DNA of 64,000 nucleotides from contig NZ_CP159831.1 in the NCBI RefSeq assembly GCF_047730075.1, positions 1,054,001-1,118,000 on the forward strand, written 5' to 3'. Numbering within the stretch: position 1 is the stretch's first letter; each line of letters starts with the position of its first letter. A program made the position numbers and the translations under genes. A model generated the notes under the pieces. That model saw only the letters and a program-made list of their open reading frames with translations. It had not been told where the DNA came from and did no database searches. The DNA comes from Njordibacter sp905182035. Lineage in GTDB: Bacteria > Pseudomonadota > Gammaproteobacteria > Pseudomonadales > Balneatricaceae. Shown here piece after piece: positions 34,042 through 42,159 of the stretch.

Positions 34042-35658
34042 ATGACTACCTTTGATTATATTATTGTTGGTGCGGGTTCGGCTGGATGTGTGGTTGCTAA
34101 TAGACTTAGTGCTGACCCGCAAATTAGTGTGTGCTTGATCGAAGCTGGGGGCAATGGAAAAAGTCCTTGGGTGAGTATTCCAGCGGGTATTTTTGGCTTG
34201 TATGGTAACAAAAAATACGACTATAGCTTTGTCAGCGTGCCGCAGAAGAATCTCCATAATCGGCTTGTGGATGTTAATCGGGGCAAAGCTCTAGGCGGTT
34301 CCAGTGCAATTAATAGTATGGTGTATATTAGAGGTAACCGTAACGATTATGACGGTTGGGTAGCCTTAGGCTGTGATGGCTGGTCCTATAACGATGTGCT
34401 GCCTGTATTTAAGAAAATGGAGGCTAATCAAGTTGGCCAAAGTGCTGAATATCACGGTTTTGATGGTGAGCTAAAGGTTTCTAGACAGCAGGATGCAAAC
34501 GCAGTTGGCAAAGTTTTTGTAGCTGCTGGTCAAGTGGCTGGTTTGCCAGAAAATACAGACTTTAATGGCCCATCACAATTGGGGTTAGGCATATATAACG
34601 TCAAACAAGATCGTGGTCAGCGGGTGAGCAGTTATACGGCCTTCTTGCAGCCTATTGAGTCCCGCAGCAACCTCACTATTATGACTCACACTGAAGTGGT
34701 GGACCTAAAGATTGCAGGTGACACAGTATTGGGTCTGTCGATTGAATGTGCTGGCGTGCAACAGCAGTTGCATTGTAATAAAGAAGTCATACTATGTGGG
34801 GGCACCATCTTGTCACCGCGGATCTTATTAGCCTCAGGTATCGGCGATCGAGATGAGCTGCAACAGTTAGATATCGAGTGCAAACATCATCTGCCAGGTG
34901 TGGGTGAGAACCTACAAGATCATATAGATAGCATGGTTACCGTCAGGTCCTCACAGTCTAAAAGTATCGGTGTATCCTTTAAAACCTTAATACCTCACGT
35001 ATTGACTGCACCGTTTAAGTATTGGCTGAGCCGCAAGGGCTGGTGGACGACCAATTATGTAGAGGCGGGGGGGTTTGCAAAAACAAAGTTGGCTGTGGCC
35101 GCCGATACTGACCCAGACGTGCAATTTCATTTTACACCTTTGTATCGTAGCCATAGGGGTAAGAGATTTGAATGGGGACACGGTTATTCAGTGTTTACCT
35201 GTGTGTTACGTCCACTCAGTGCAGGCAGTGTTAAATTAGCTAATGATGGTAGTAAACGCAATGTACTGATTGACTTCAACTTTTTTGCCCACGAAAAAGA
35301 TCAACAAACGCTGGTAGAGGGGGTGAAAAAAGCTCGTGAAATACTTGCTGCGCCAGAATTTGATCATTTACGAGGTGAAGAAATGGCGCCTGGTAAAGAG
35401 GTCGAAACGGATGCTCAGATTCTTGAGTATCTGCGCCAGACCGCCACCACGGTATACCACCCAGTTGGCACCTGTAAAATGGGCACTGACACACAGGCAG
35501 TGGTGCATCCAGCAACATTAAAAGTGACAGGTATGGATAATTTACGGGTTATGGACGCGTCCATTATGCCGTGTTTGACCAGCGGTAATACTTCGGCTTC
35601 AACCATGATGATTGCCGAACGTGGTGCTGCCATGGTGTTGGCTGAACGCCACGGCTAA
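34042..35658 (+). CDS. GMC oxidoreductase (choline dehydrogenase-like), second copy
   Basis: A 538-residue FAD-dependent GMC alcohol dehydrogenase. DYIIVGAGSAGCVVANRLS at residues 5-23, GKALGGSSAINSMVYIRG near 82, GGTILSPRILLASGIGD near 253, the active-site His in TVYHPVGTCKMG near 470, and SGNTSASTMMIAERGA at the end. It differs clearly from the GMC enzyme at 14344-15951, so the two are not recent duplicates. It lies between an aldehyde dehydrogenase and a DAO-type flavoenzyme in one tight operon, suggesting alcohol to aldehyde to acid oxidation followed by an amine step. The acceptor is probably a membrane quinone. Confidence 0.9.
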   Translation: MTTFDYIIVGAGSAGCVVANRLSADPQISVCLIEAGGNGKSPWVSIPAGIFGLYGNKKYDYSFVSVPQKNLHNRLVDVNRGKALGGSSAINSMVYIRGNRNDYDGWVALGCDGWSYNDVLPVFKKMEANQVGQSAEYHGFDGELKVSRQQDANAVGKVFVAAGQVAGLPENTDFNGPSQLGLGIYNVKQDRGQRVSSYTAFLQPIESRSNLTIMTHTEVVDLKIAGDTVLGLSIECAGVQQQLHCNKEVILCGGTILSPRILLASGIGDRDELQQLDIECKHHLPGVGENLQDHIDSMVTVRSSQSKSIGVSFKTLIPHVLTAPFKYWLSRKGWWTTNYVEAGGFAKTKLAVAADTDPDVQFHFTPLYRSHRGKRFEWGHGYSVFTCVLRPLSAGSVKLANDGSKRNVLIDFNFFAHEKDQQTLVEGVKKAREILAAPEFDHLRGEEMAPGKEVETDAQILEYLRQTATTVYHPVGTCKMGTDTQAVVHPATLKVTGMDNLRVMDASIMPCLTSGNTSASTMMIAERGAAMVLAERHG

Positions 35659-35674
35659 GGAGAGCTATACAAGT

Positions 35675-36928
35675 ATGAAGGACGCTCGCTTAGAACCACA
35701 AGACGTGGTGATTATTGGTGCCGGTTTTGTAGGTGTTGCCACTGCCATGTGGTTACAAAGAAGCGGTCATAAAGTCACGCTAGTGGATCCAGAACCGTTT
35801 GCGCAAGGGGCCTATTTTGGTAATGCCTGCACCATTGCAACCTATGCTAACATTCCTGTAGGCACGCCTAGCACCATAAAACAAATTCCTAAGTTATTAT
35901 TCAATCCTAACAGTCCTTTGTCGATTAATTGGTCCTATTTGCCTTGGCTTGCGCCTTGGTTGTTGCGTTTTTTTTGGGCTAGCAGACCCTCTCAGGTGGC
36001 GAATATTGGCTATCAGTTAGGCGTGTTGTTGAGCCATGCGCACAGTGCTTTAACGCCTCTGATTGAAGCTGTTCAAGGCCATGATTTAGTCACCAAAAAT
36101 GGTACTTTGTATTTGTATGGGAGTGAGGCTGGTTTTGTTAAGGCAAGGCCAGACATTGAATTAAGACGCCGTAATGGTATCCCAGTGACAGCCCTGACTA
36201 AGGCTGAAATTAGAGACCTAGAACCTCATTTGAACCCGATCTATGAGCGAGGGTTATTTTTTGAAAATGCGCAGCACCTGCTTAGCCCCATAGGTTTGTT
36301 GCAGCGTATGGCTGACTCAGTGATTGCCAAGGGTGGCCAAATCATCACTAACAAGGCACTTGCGATTGAACGAGTCAGTGCAGATAAACTCAAGGTGCAG
36401 TTGCAAGGTACAAGCGTGGTAGGGAGTAGGGTGGTGGTGGCTGCCGGTGCTTGGTCAAAGTGCTTGGCGCAACAGGTGGGGGATAGATTGCCGTTAGATA
36501 CGGAGCAGGGATATCACCTGATGTATAAGGGAGCAGAACAATTGCTCAACCGACCTGTTGGTTGGGCTGATGTGGGTTTTTACATGACGCCTATGAACGA
36601 TGGTTTGCGAGCAGCCGGTACAGTTGAATTGGCTGGCCTTAACAACCCAGCTAATCCACGACGCCTAAAACTCATTGCAGACACAGTGAAAACCCTATTG
36701 CCGCAACTTCAAAGCCACGATAGTGAGTGGAGCGGCTTTAGGCCTTCCATGCCCGATTCCATGCCGGTCATTGGTCAGTCAAGCAAAGATGTAGGTGTCT
36801 ATTACGCCTTTGGTCATGGCCACATTGGTGTGACTTTATCAGGTATTACTGGCAAGTTGATTAGCGAACTGATTGATGGTAAGCCTACTAGTGTTGATAT
36901 TTCAGCGTTTTCGCCGCAACGTTTTTAA
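35675..36928 (+). CDS. FAD-dependent DAO-family oxidoreductase (DadA-like)
   Basis: A 417-residue flavoenzyme of the D-amino acid dehydrogenase small-subunit type. The FAD fold is VVIIGAGFVGVATAMWLQRS near residue 10, with GNACTIATYANIPVGTP near 50, LLSPIGLLQRM near 205, VVAAGAWSKCLA near 250, and the C-terminal FRPSMPDSMPVIGQS near 355 and FGHGHIGVTLSG near 382, all typical of DadA-like enzymes. It would oxidise a D-amino acid, sarcosine-like or other secondary amine. AAGGAGAG precedes the ATG at 35675, 16 bases after the GMC gene, so I prefer it to the overlapping start at 35612. Last gene of the operon, convergent with the HD-domain gene. Confidence 0.88.
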   Translation: MKDARLEPQDVVIIGAGFVGVATAMWLQRSGHKVTLVDPEPFAQGAYFGNACTIATYANIPVGTPSTIKQIPKLLFNPNSPLSINWSYLPWLAPWLLRFFWASRPSQVANIGYQLGVLLSHAHSALTPLIEAVQGHDLVTKNGTLYLYGSEAGFVKARPDIELRRRNGIPVTALTKAEIRDLEPHLNPIYERGLFFENAQHLLSPIGLLQRMADSVIAKGGQIITNKALAIERVSADKLKVQLQGTSVVGSRVVVAAGAWSKCLAQQVGDRLPLDTEQGYHLMYKGAEQLLNRPVGWADVGFYMTPMNDGLRAAGTVELAGLNNPANPRRLKLIADTVKTLLPQLQSHDSEWSGFRPSMPDSMPVIGQSSKDVGVYYAFGHGHIGVTLSGITGKLISELIDGKPTSVDISAFSPQRF

Positions 36929-36971
36929 TGCTGTGTTTAAGGTTTTCCAGTCTTATATGCCTTACTATGCC

Positions 36972-37577
36972 TTAGGCTACTGTAGGTAATCCCGATATAC
37001 CACCAGTTTTAATAACCTCTGGCGCATAGGCTTTACGTGCGAAGACCCGTTCTAAAAATGGAGCGAAAAATTCTAATGGTTGGCTCTCATAATCTGGATC
37101 AAAGCAGTTCTGATCCCAACGTTCGCAAAAATCCACGGCGGTTTGATAATAAGGATGTTCACGGTATTGGTCGCGTTCATTGGGGTTCCAACCATCTAAA
37201 TGATGGGCGTAGTAAATCATTTGAAAGGTGCCATGGTGTTCAATTACCCAAGTCACTTCCTCACTTACAAAAGGGCGGATGATTTCTGCAGCCATGCTGT
37301 CGTGATTTTGTGGTGCCAAGCCATCACCTATGTCATGTAACAGTGCAGCCACTATCCAATCATCATCAGCCCCCTCGTGCCACGCTCTCGTGGCAGATTG
37401 TAGACTGTGCTCCAAACGGCTGATACGGTAACCTTCTATACTGTCTTGGCCTTGCCGTTCGAGTTCATTAAATAATCGTTGAGCCGTTTTGGCACGGAAC
37501 GAGTGCTCGAGTTCTTGCAGCATTGCGTAATCTTTGTGGGTGCCATATTTCATTTGGGTAAAACTAACAGTGTCCAT
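36972..37577 (-). CDS. HD-domain oxygenase, PhnZ/TmpB-like
   Basis: A 201-residue HD-domain protein. The ligand set is the one of mixed-valent diiron oxygenases such as PhnZ: His in SRLEHSLQSA near residue 50, His-Asp in ALLHDIGDG near 74, His in NHDSMAAEII near 87, His in EHHGTF near 108 and a late Asp in ERWDQNCFDP near 147. PhnZ has the same LEHSLQ.A...GA and ALLHD segments. Known members cleave the C-P bond of hydroxylated phosphonates or oxidise inositol. The start at 37577 has GGAG and lies 19 bases after the PhyH stop; a longer frame would overlap that gene. With the PhyH gene it forms a two-step oxygenase pair. Confidence 0.82.
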   Translation of the reverse strand: MDTVSFTQMKYGTHKDYAMLQELEHSFRAKTAQRLFNELERQGQDSIEGYRISRLEHSLQSATRAWHEGADDDWIVAALLHDIGDGLAPQNHDSMAAEIIRPFVSEEVTWVIEHHGTFQMIYYAHHLDGWNPNERDQYREHPYYQTAVDFCERWDQNCFDPDYESQPLEFFAPFLERVFARKAYAPEVIKTGGISGLPTVA

Positions 37578-37596
37578 CGTATATGCTCCAGTTCTA

Positions 37597-38388
37597 TTAG
37601 GCGCTATCGCCTTGAATGCCTTTAAGTTTAACATCTAAGGCTTGCTGTTTTTTCCATGCATGCACATCGAAATTAGCCACAGCGGGTTGATCTGTTTGGA
37701 AATGGCCATAGTTATCGACGCCTCGTACTAACATGGCAGAATCTTGTTGCTGCTTAATTTGTTTTACCGTGGGACTAATGTATTGAATGTTAAGACCAAT
37801 TCGGCGGTCATCACTTACGTTGGGTTTGGAACAATGAACGGTCCATCCGTGATGGAACGAAGCTTGGCCGGCTGTCAGACTAGCAACTACGCTTTGGTTA
37901 GGATCTATATCATTAATAGTTTGCCCACTTAGCAGCACATTATTTTCGTCTTGAGTATGGTGGTGGTGTTGTTGCCCATTTCTGTGGCTGCCAGCTATCA
38001 TGTGCATACAACCACTTGCTTCGCTGGCATCAGATAACGCCAGCCAAACGCTTACTTGGGCGTCCGAATCTAAGCCCCAATAAGTCAGATCTTGGTGCCA
38101 ACTTACGTGGCTTTCACTGTAGGCTTCTTTAACGATATAAGATGTACTATAAAGTAATATATCAGGGCCAATCAGCTGCTCAACTATATCGAGGAGATTG
38201 GGTAAAGTTGCCAGTTGATAGGGCGAATTCATGGCTGTGTGGGCTTTGAATTGGTAATGCATTGGCCCACGCTCGGCTTCAACGGCCTCCAAAATAGAAC
38301 GATGGGTTAGGGCCTTCGCAGGGCTAATAATGGGCACCCCAGTTAAAAACCCATCTTTATCATAGAGTGACTTCAAACAATCCACCAT
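37597..38388 (-). CDS. Phytanoyl-CoA dioxygenase family protein, PhnY-like
   Basis: A 263-residue Fe(II)/2-oxoglutarate dioxygenase of the PhyH family. The iron triad is in SWHQDLTYWGL near residue 97 (HxD) and GWTVHCSKPN near 184 (distal His), with the 2-oxoglutarate Arg in DDRRIGLNIQYISP near 195. MHMIAGSHRNG near 124 is a usual family turn. PhnY, of this family, hydroxylates 2-aminoethylphosphonate before PhnZ cleaves it. GGAG lies seven bases before the ATG. It is first of a two-gene unit with the HD oxygenase, and transcription runs toward the amine/alcohol-oxidising operon. Substrate inferred only from the pairing. Confidence 0.85.
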   Translation of the reverse strand: MVDCLKSLYDKDGFLTGVPIISPAKALTHRSILEAVEAERGPMHYQFKAHTAMNSPYQLATLPNLLDIVEQLIGPDILLYSTSYIVKEAYSESHVSWHQDLTYWGLDSDAQVSVWLALSDASEASGCMHMIAGSHRNGQQHHHHTQDENNVLLSGQTINDIDPNQSVVASLTAGQASFHHGWTVHCSKPNVSDDRRIGLNIQYISPTVKQIKQQQDSAMLVRGVDNYGHFQTDQPAVANFDVHAWKKQQALDVKLKGIQGDSA

Positions 38389-38589
38389 AGCTATACTCCA
38401 TGCCTGATTTCAGCTGCAAGAGTGCCAGTTTCTGGAGTGCTTGGCAAGACCGACGGTCACTTGCGATAAGGACGGTTTAATAGCCTTGCACCTCTAGTTT
38501 AGTAGGGGGTTGATATTCGCTAAATGCTCTAATCGTTGAATCAGTGGTAAGGTAGACTATTAGTCCGTTTTATTGAGATACTTTTGTTT

Positions 38590-38913
38590 ATGGCTAGTTT
38601 GCATCAAAATGTTCTTCGTGAACTTGATATTTTGCAATTAGAAATGCAAACCCTTGGCCTATGGAGCGACCTTGCGCCCTCTGAAGAAGCCCTACTGAGC
38701 ACCCAGCCTTTTTGCTGTGACCTCATGGGCTTTGCAGAATGGCTGCAGTGGATTTTTATTCCTAGACTGAGTTATTTGTTAGAAACAAAGAGTCAATTAC
38801 CCCATCAAAGCGGTATTTACCCAATGGCAGAAGAGGCCTTTAAAGACCTAGAGGGTACTATTAAAGGCTTATTGGGTAGTATCAAGCGAATGGATATTTT
38901 GCTTACGGCATAA
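38590..38913 (+). CDS. yqcC: YqcC family protein
   Basis: A 107-residue protein of the YqcC (DUF446) family. The family pattern is seen in VLRELDILQLEMQTLGLWSD near residue 8, STQPFCCDLMGFAEWLQWIFIPRL near 38 (given as the Cys-Cys, then WLQW and PR core), and the final segment with GIYPMAEEAF near 77. In E. coli it lies beside truC, in many relatives beside unrelated genes; its role is not established. I chose the ATG at 38590 over the TTG two codons upstream. It stands alone between the PhyH gene (divergent) and the YeeE pair (convergent). Confidence 0.85.
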   Translation: MASLHQNVLRELDILQLEMQTLGLWSDLAPSEEALLSTQPFCCDLMGFAEWLQWIFIPRLSYLLETKSQLPHQSGIYPMAEEAFKDLEGTIKGLLGSIKRMDILLTA

Positions 38914-38942
38914 ACCTTGTGGTTATGCCATAAGCGTTTGGT

Positions 38943-39353
38943 TTATGCTGAATAACGTTGACCAACCCAACCACCAATGATTAATGCTGGCAAAAACACT
39001 ATGGCTTCAGCTGGGTTGATCAGGGCATTAATTATGCCAGGGCCTGGGCAGTAACCACTGAGTCCCCAGCCGATACCAAATAAACTAGCCCCTAAAACTA
39101 AACGACCATCAATGCTGGTTTTAGCGGCCATGTAGAATCGGTCAGCAAATATTGGTGTTTTGCGTTTCATAATAAAGCGTGATGTGAATAAAGTGACAGC
39201 TACAGCTCCTCCCATGACGAAGGCTAAACTTGCGTCCCAATTGCCAAATGGGTCGAGGAAATTCTGTACTTTAATAGGGTTGACCATTTCTGAGATCACT
39301 AGGCCAGCACCAAAAATAAGACCTGACATTAGAGCGATGATTAAACGTTGCAT
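38943..39353 (-). CDS. YeeE/YedE-related DUF6691 membrane protein
   Basis: A 136-residue inner-membrane protein with about four helices, half of a split YeeE/YedE-type sulfur carrier. LIFGAGLVISEMVNPIKV near residue 15 and the conserved Cys in GWGLSGYCPGPGI near 100 are family marks. With the gene before it (39367) it should make the pore; related PmpA/PmpB and TsuA proteins import thiosulfate or other sulfur compounds by Cys relay. GGAAG lies before the ATG and the two genes are 13 bases apart. The D-cysteine desulfhydrase 1.4 kb away is a further sulfur gene. Substrate not readable. Confidence 0.87.
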   Translation of the reverse strand: MQRLIIALMSGLIFGAGLVISEMVNPIKVQNFLDPFGNWDASLAFVMGGAVAVTLFTSRFIMKRKTPIFADRFYMAAKTSIDGRLVLGASLFGIGWGLSGYCPGPGIINALINPAEAIVFLPALIIGGWVGQRYSA

Positions 39354-39366
39354 TTGAGTGTCTTCC

Positions 39367-39786
39367 TTATCCGATAAAGTTGCGTAAAACGGTAACTGTT
39401 ATAATGCCGCTAACCATAAAGGTGGCGGTTGCAATCATTGACCGGCCTGCCATCAAACCAATACCACAAACCCCGTGTCCGCTAGTACAACCATTGCCGA
39501 TGCGGGTGCCTATGCCTACGGCTAAACCCGCGATGACGAGCAAAATTGGCGAATAACCTTGGCGCAATTCAAATTCAACAGGTAGCGCCAAATATCCGCC
39601 ACCCATAAGGCCGATTAAAAATGCTGCACGCCAACCGCGTTCAGCACTGCTGAGTGGGTTGAACAGTAAGTTGTATAGGATGCCGCTTATACCAGCGATA
39701 CGGCCATTAAAAGCCAACAATAATGCTGCGCTAATGCCTATCAAAATACCACCGATGAGGGCTTGTGAGGGGAATGTTTCAAACAT
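39367..39786 (-). CDS. YeeE/YedE-family sulfur transport protein
   Basis: A 139-residue membrane protein of the YeeE/YedE (TsuA-like) family, the other half of the split transporter. GGILIGISAALLLAFNGRIAG near residue 12, LAVGIGTRIGNGCTSGHGVCG near 88-108 with the Cys pair of the sulfur path, and a last helix to residue 138. It is transcribed first, from a promoter in the 208-base gap with the coiled-coil gene. In many bacteria this pair is controlled by an ArsR-type persulfide sensor (BigR/SqrR); no such regulator is adjacent, but an inverted repeat lies at 39802-39817. Confidence 0.89.
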   Translation of the reverse strand: MFETFPSQALIGGILIGISAALLLAFNGRIAGISGILYNLLFNPLSSAERGWRAAFLIGLMGGGYLALPVEFELRQGYSPILLVIAGLAVGIGTRIGNGCTSGHGVCGIGLMAGRSMIATATFMVSGIITVTVLRNFIG

Positions 39787-39801
39787 GATTTAAACCTATA
39801 T

Positions 39802-39817
39802 ATTAGAATTTACTAAT
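39802..39817. promoter_or_regulatory. Inverted repeat upstream of the YeeE pair
   Basis: ATTAG-AATTTA-CTAAT, five-base perfect arms, 15 bases upstream of the YeeE start. It could be an operator for a sulfur-sensing repressor. The arms are short and the DNA is AT-rich, so chance is possible. Confidence 0.3.
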
Positions 39818-39994
39818 TAAATTATACTTTAAAAAAAAGTCCCCTGTCAATTGCCCGAACTCATAAAAAGTAGGGAGTTTGTGAAAAATGTGGGCTTGGT
39901 AGAGAATTACAGCTAACTCAGTGTCAACAAATGGCTCATATCGTGCTATGTTTAGTGCTATAAATTTGATGCTAATAATATGGACGCTCAGTAG

Positions 39995-41113
39995 ATGCCA
40001 AGAAATGACGATATCGGTGATTTGCCTAGTTTAATGCCTGATTCAGATGAAATAAAAGGGACTAGAAAACAGTCTTTTTCAGCTGATAAGGGTGGTGATA
40101 CCCGTGCTGAAGGTGCCGACGGATCTTCTAGGGTAGGAGGCAGAAATGGTGGTAGGCCAATAGCTGCCCCCCTTGCTATGCAGTCAACCTCTAACCAAAT
40201 AGTGGCGAAGAACAGTGGAATTTTATGGTTTTTAGTGGTGATCATGTTTGTTGGTGTATTGGGTGGGGGTTATTGGTCTTACAACAAACTAACAGATGTC
40301 GATTTGTTGTTAACCGTATCTCGGGGAGAACTTAATCACGCTCGTAAACGCATTGGTGAGTTAGAAGCACTTGTTGTAGCAACGGACGTTAACTCAAATA
40401 AATCAGGCACCGTTGTCCAAGCGCAGGTGAGGCTCATTGATACTAGAGTTAAAGAACGCAATAAATTTGTAGATACAGAAATTGACAAGTTATGGGGTGT
40501 TACATACCGAACTAACCGCCCTGCGATAGAGGAAAATAAAAAGGCAATTGACAACAACACTACCACGGTAAAACAACATCAAGAAAACCTGAAAACCCAA
40601 AGTGAGCGAGTCGAAAAGCAATCGTCGTCTATTGTCCAGCAGCAAGCTAAAATACAAGAGGCCAGCCAAACTAGCCAGCTAGCAATGCAGAATGTGCAAG
40701 ACCAACTATACAAAGTGCAACTGTTGCAAGATAAGTTGACCAGCTTGTTGACGCAGGTTGCAGGACAAGACAAAGCCTTATCAGACCAGCATAAAACTGA
40801 CATTGGCCAAGCCCAGCTTGCCCAGCAGCATGCTAAAGATTTAGTAACTTTGGATACTACTGTTCAAGGCCTATTGGAACTAGTGGGGAGTTCTACTGCT
40901 GGTGACGAAATAGACCTTCTCACAAGCCGTCTTGGAACGCTTGAGAATAAATCTCGGGTGTTAACTGCCATCGAACAAAATGCCAGTGAAATGGATGAGC
41001 GAGTTTATTTGGTGGAACAATCTGCTGAGTCTGTAAATGCTTTTCGTCAGAACACAAGTCGATTGTTAGCTGAGCTAAAGGCCCAAATTCTTGTTCTGGC
41101 AAATAAAGAGTAA
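39995..41113 (+). CDS. Membrane-anchored coiled-coil protein, unknown function
   Basis: A 372-residue protein I do not recognise. Residues 1-67 are polar and Gly-rich, residues about 69-91 form one membrane helix (GILWFLVVIMFVGVLGGGYW), and the rest is nearly all predicted coiled coil rich in Gln, Lys and Glu (QQQAKIQEASQTSQL, AQLAQQHAKDL). So a cytoplasmic N-tail, one pass, and a long periplasmic rod, or the reverse. It might be a structural or division-linked protein, but nothing proves this. It ends 30 bases before the D-cysteine desulfhydrase gene in the same direction. Confidence 0.7.
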   Translation: MPRNDDIGDLPSLMPDSDEIKGTRKQSFSADKGGDTRAEGADGSSRVGGRNGGRPIAAPLAMQSTSNQIVAKNSGILWFLVVIMFVGVLGGGYWSYNKLTDVDLLLTVSRGELNHARKRIGELEALVVATDVNSNKSGTVVQAQVRLIDTRVKERNKFVDTEIDKLWGVTYRTNRPAIEENKKAIDNNTTTVKQHQENLKTQSERVEKQSSSIVQQQAKIQEASQTSQLAMQNVQDQLYKVQLLQDKLTSLLTQVAGQDKALSDQHKTDIGQAQLAQQHAKDLVTLDTTVQGLLELVGSSTAGDEIDLLTSRLGTLENKSRVLTAIEQNASEMDERVYLVEQSAESVNAFRQNTSRLLAELKAQILVLANKE

Positions 41114-41143
41114 TCAAACTAGATAAACTTAAGGGACTATTGC

Positions 41144-42142
41144 ATGCATCAGTTGTCGCATCCAAAAATTCAGTTAGGCCATTGGCCCACGCCCCTTGAG
41201 CCTATGTTGCGCATCAATGAAATGCATAAAGGACCAGAGTTATGGGTAAAGCGAGATGATTGTACAGGCCTTGCTTTTGGCGGTAATAAAACCCGAAAAC
41301 TAGAATACTTGCTAGCCGACGCTCAGCTAAGGGGAGCGACTACACTTTTGACTGCTGGTGGTGTGCAATCGAACCATGCTCGACAAACGGCTGCAGCTGC
41401 GGCTCGCGTGGGCCTTGGCTGTGAGTTGTTTCTGGAGCAAGTTGAGGGCATTTCAGAAGCAGATTACAGTCACTCAGGTAATTTATTGTTGGATCAATTG
41501 CTTGGTGCGCGGCTGCATCGGCTTCCTGCAGGCCAAGATTTAGATGCGGCCATGGCTCTTCGCGCCCAAACCCTCAGCACCTCAGGCCAAGTGCCTTACG
41601 TGATGCCTGTAGGTGGTAGTAACGCTATTGGTGCCATGGGGTATGTGGATTGCGGTTTAGAATTGGCGCAACAATTACAACAGTATCAGCTCAGTTTTGA
41701 TGCCATTGTTTTAGCTACGGGAAGCGCAGGAACTCAGGCGGGGTTGTTGGCGGGCTTGGCTTTGGCCGGGATTGATATTCCAGTATTGGGGGTTACTGTA
41801 AGTCGCTCTAGCGATGAACAATGCCAGAAGGTGTTGGCTTTATTACACGAAGTGCAAGGTTTACTGGAACAATCTGAGTTACACGAAGATCATGTCATAT
41901 GTTTTGATAAATATTATGGCTCGGCCTATGGTGATCCAACACCACAAATGGTTGAGGCCGTGCGTCTTGCTGCTAGCTTGGAAGGGCTTTTGTTGGATCC
42001 GGTTTATTCTGGTAAAGCCTTTGCAGGGTTGTTGGATCTAGTTCGCCATGGCTATTTTGACACTTCGGAGCGTGTTCTATTTTTACACACTGGGGGTGCA
42101 CCTGGCCTGTTTGCGTATAGTGAGTGTTTAAGCGAGCCCTAA
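41144..42142 (+). CDS. dcyD: D-cysteine desulfhydrase / ACC deaminase family
   Basis: A 332-residue PLP enzyme of fold type II. WVKRDDCTGLAFGGNKTRKLEYLLADA-type segment near residues 35-60 (core GGNKTRKLE) holds the PLP lysine, AGGVQSNHARQTAAAA near 71 is the substrate loop, and VLATGSAGTQAGLLAG near 189 binds the phosphate. D-cysteine desulfhydrase makes H2S, pyruvate and ammonia; ACC deaminases are close relatives. Substrate choice cannot be made with certainty, but the nearby YeeE sulfur transporters support the sulfur role. AAGGGA precedes the ATG. It is convergent with the LysR gene at 42160, 17 bases away. Confidence 0.85.
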   Translation: MHQLSHPKIQLGHWPTPLEPMLRINEMHKGPELWVKRDDCTGLAFGGNKTRKLEYLLADAQLRGATTLLTAGGVQSNHARQTAAAAARVGLGCELFLEQVEGISEADYSHSGNLLLDQLLGARLHRLPAGQDLDAAMALRAQTLSTSGQVPYVMPVGGSNAIGAMGYVDCGLELAQQLQQYQLSFDAIVLATGSAGTQAGLLAGLALAGIDIPVLGVTVSRSSDEQCQKVLALLHEVQGLLEQSELHEDHVICFDKYYGSAYGDPTPQMVEAVRLAASLEGLLLDPVYSGKAFAGLLDLVRHGYFDTSERVLFLHTGGAPGLFAYSECLSEP

Positions 42143-42159
42143 TAGGGTCTTGGTGTAGA

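Noticed and set aside
14344..35658. Two GMC oxidoreductases as a recent duplication
   Set aside because: They share only family motifs; lengths and intervening sequence differ widely.
37578..37634. Longer N-terminus of the HD-domain protein
   Set aside because: It would overlap the PhyH gene by 38 bases and lacks a ribosome site; the ATG at 37577 has GGAG.
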